In this document: piece by piece, positions 5,577-6,251 of the stretch
Numbering within the stretch: position 1 is the stretch's first letter
Layout of the letters: each line of letters starts with the position of its first letter
DNA from: Desulfurococcales archaeon
GTDB lineage: Archaea; Thermoproteota; Thermoprotei_A; Sulfolobales; Ignisphaeraceae
Reading direction: 5' to 3'
NCBI GenBank assembly: GCA_027066265.1
Contig: JAMOOB010000443.1
Span: 1 to 6,251 of the forward strand
DNA length: 6,251 nt
Made by a program: the position numbers and the translations under genes
Notes under the pieces: generated by a model
What the model saw: the letters and a program-made list of their open reading frames with translations, nothing else
Databases searched by the model: none
What the model was told of the DNA's origin: nothing

Positions 5577-5718
5577 CACTGAATAGGTCGATCATCGATA
5601 CCTCCGTCCTCAATATTATCGAAACCTACGCTAGAGATCTACCTTTCTCAACATCGATCATCGCTGCTCTGGTACAGCCGATTGCTAGAAGTACTTCCAC
5701 AACCCAAGCTTTAATCCC
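5577..5718. other. spacer between sRNA 2 and the frameshifted gene
   Basis: There is no intact gene here. On the minus strand, in the same frame as the second half of the neighbouring pseudogene, the DNA reads WVVEVLLAIGCTRAAMIDVE between two TAG codons, which looks protein-like. This may be decayed coding sequence. The possible sRNA 2 A-box at 5620-5610 is the only regulatory element I can suggest. Confidence 0.3.
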
Positions 5719-5975
5719 CTAAGCATTCTTACTCTGACAAAGATCCCTTCTCCTCAAATCTATGTCGAGGTCGACCACGGTATCGATGCCAAGAAGCTTA
5801 GTCACTACGATCCTCGGCTCCATATCGTTCCTACCGATTCTAGAGATCTCTAAGAGCTCGAGTTTAGGCACAGGATCGCTACTACCTTAACCACCTCATC
5901 ATAGCTCTTCAACATCTCCTCAGGGATATCTATTCGAAGCCTTTTCTCTCGAGCCTCAAGTACCTGAGGCTGCAT
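5719..5975 (-). pseudogene. small frameshifted gene of unknown function
   Basis: From the ATG at 5975 the minus strand reads MQPQVLEAREKRLRIDIPEE and on through MLKSYDEVVKVVA, with codon use like neighbouring genes, then soon meets a TAG at 5852-5850. Near 5877 another frame takes over: DPVPKLELLEISRIGRNDME followed by PRIVVTKLLGIDTVVDLDID and RRRDLCQSKNA, ending in TAG at 5721-5719. One added base near 5877-5885 would join them into a protein of about 86 residues. Both halves look coding, so this is a one-base deletion in a degrading gene, a sequencing error, or a programmed shift; no slippery run is obvious. I recognise no family. The N-terminal part is a short charged strand-helix and could suit a small DNA-binding or antitoxin-like protein, but this is not supported by any motif. 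The same frame continues protein-like past the last stop, towards sRNA 2. Confidence 0.55.
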
Positions 5976-5990
5976 CTACCCCCCGATGGT

Positions 5991-6003
5991 ATGCACTATG
6001 CAT
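5991..6003. repeat. short dyad between divergent units
   Basis: ATGCA (5991-5995), CTA, TGCAT (5999-6003) is a perfect five-base dyad in the spacer between the leftward pseudogene and the rightward gene at 6051. TATGCA also occurs twice in tandem (5990-5995 and 5997-6002). It is operator-like in position, but short enough to be chance. Confidence 0.25.
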
Positions 6004-6050
6004 TCTCATCGTGCTCATGGATAACGAACCGAAGAAGATGCGTTGATACC

Positions 6051-6251
6051 ATGACTAGAGCTATGCTAAGTATTCCACGCACGGTGGTAGAGCGCTATTT
6101 ACCCAACTTCGTTGAAGTGCATGGATCGAGCATGAACACGATCTTTACATCCCCTAGCTATTGGTTTGAAGTGCTTCTTCGTAGCACTGTAAAGGATGGA
6201 AACAAGCCGTTGTTGGGTGAGTACTGGATCGTTGGTCTAGGAACGGGTTTC
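6051..6251 (+). CDS. N-terminal part of an unidentified protein, cut by the right window edge
   Basis: An open frame of 67 residues runs from the ATG at 6051 to the window edge with no stop. It begins MTRAMLSIPRTVVERYLPNF, continues with VEVHGSSMNTIFTSPSYWF, and reaches GEYWIVGLGTGF at the edge. An ATG at 6063 (MLSIPRTVVERY) is an alternative start. Codon use resembles the neighbouring genes. There is no signal peptide and no membrane segment in this part, and aromatic residues are frequent. I do not recognise a family, and the catalytic or binding part, if any, lies outside the window. No convincing A-box is seen 25 bases upstream; the dyad at 5991-6003 is the nearest candidate regulatory element. 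Confidence 0.6.
   Translation, partial: MTRAMLSIPRTVVERYLPNFVEVHGSSMNTIFTSPSYWFEVLLRSTVKDGNKPLLGEYWIVGLGTGF

Noticed and set aside
5513..5722. Plus-strand open frame of 69 codons
   Set aside because: It is rich in Ser/Thr/Ile, lies antisense to sRNA 2 and to protein-like minus-strand sequence, has no ribosome site, and resembles no known protein.
5896..5902. ATGATGA on the minus strand inside the frameshifted gene as a C box
   Set aside because: No CTGA lies downstream at 12-15 bases; it encodes Tyr-Asp-Glu in a coding-like stretch.
1..6251. CRISPR array, insertion sequence ends or attachment sites
   Set aside because: No regularly spaced repeats, no transposase fragment, and no long terminal inverted repeats or target duplications were seen on either strand.

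Overview
The window looks like chromosomal DNA of a hyperthermophilic archaeon, most likely a crenarchaeon. The evidence is an archaeal-type gatC-gatA-gatB operon, a GAGGTGAT Shine-Dalgarno site that fits the archaeal 16S rRNA 3' end, TATA-type A-boxes about 25 bases ahead of predicted transcript starts, an MNT/HEPN gene pair of a kind common in thermophilic archaea, and two box C/D guide RNA genes, an RNA class confined to archaea (sRNA) and eukaryotes (snoRNA). Genus and species cannot be read from the sequence.

Layout. Positions 1-262 (-) hold the N-terminal part of a truncated gene. Positions 390-827 (-) hold a hypothetical protein of about 145 aa, divergent from gatC. Positions 892-4108 (+) carry gatC, gatA and gatB with stop/start overlaps: the complete tRNA-dependent amidotransferase that converts Asp-tRNA(Asn), and possibly Glu-tRNA(Gln), to the amide form. 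A short convergent spacer, 4109-4261, separates it from an MNT nucleotidyltransferase/HEPN ribonuclease pair on the minus strand (5085 down to 4262). This pair has the layout of a MntA-HepT toxin-antitoxin module, and all motif residues are present.

From 5086 to 6050 there is no intact protein gene, but the stretch is rich in signals. It holds a strong A-box for the MNT gene and a near-palindrome centred on a second A-box. That A-box leads into a textbook box C/D sRNA on the plus strand (about 5274-5329). A stem-loop-rich interval follows (5428-5510), then a second textbook box C/D sRNA on the minus strand (about 5522-5576). Last comes a small frameshifted minus-strand gene (5719-5975). The two sRNA genes face each other and are the main discovery here; each has C, D', C' and D boxes and two guides. 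A new plus-strand gene starts at 6051 and runs off the right edge.

Functional theme: most of what is recognisable concerns translation and RNA, namely tRNA-dependent amidation, RNA 2'-O-methylation guides and a HEPN RNase module. I see no CRISPR array, insertion sequence or tRNA gene. No novel multi-gene system could be demonstrated; the least explained parts are the 5230-5580 RNA island and the decayed reading frame beside it.
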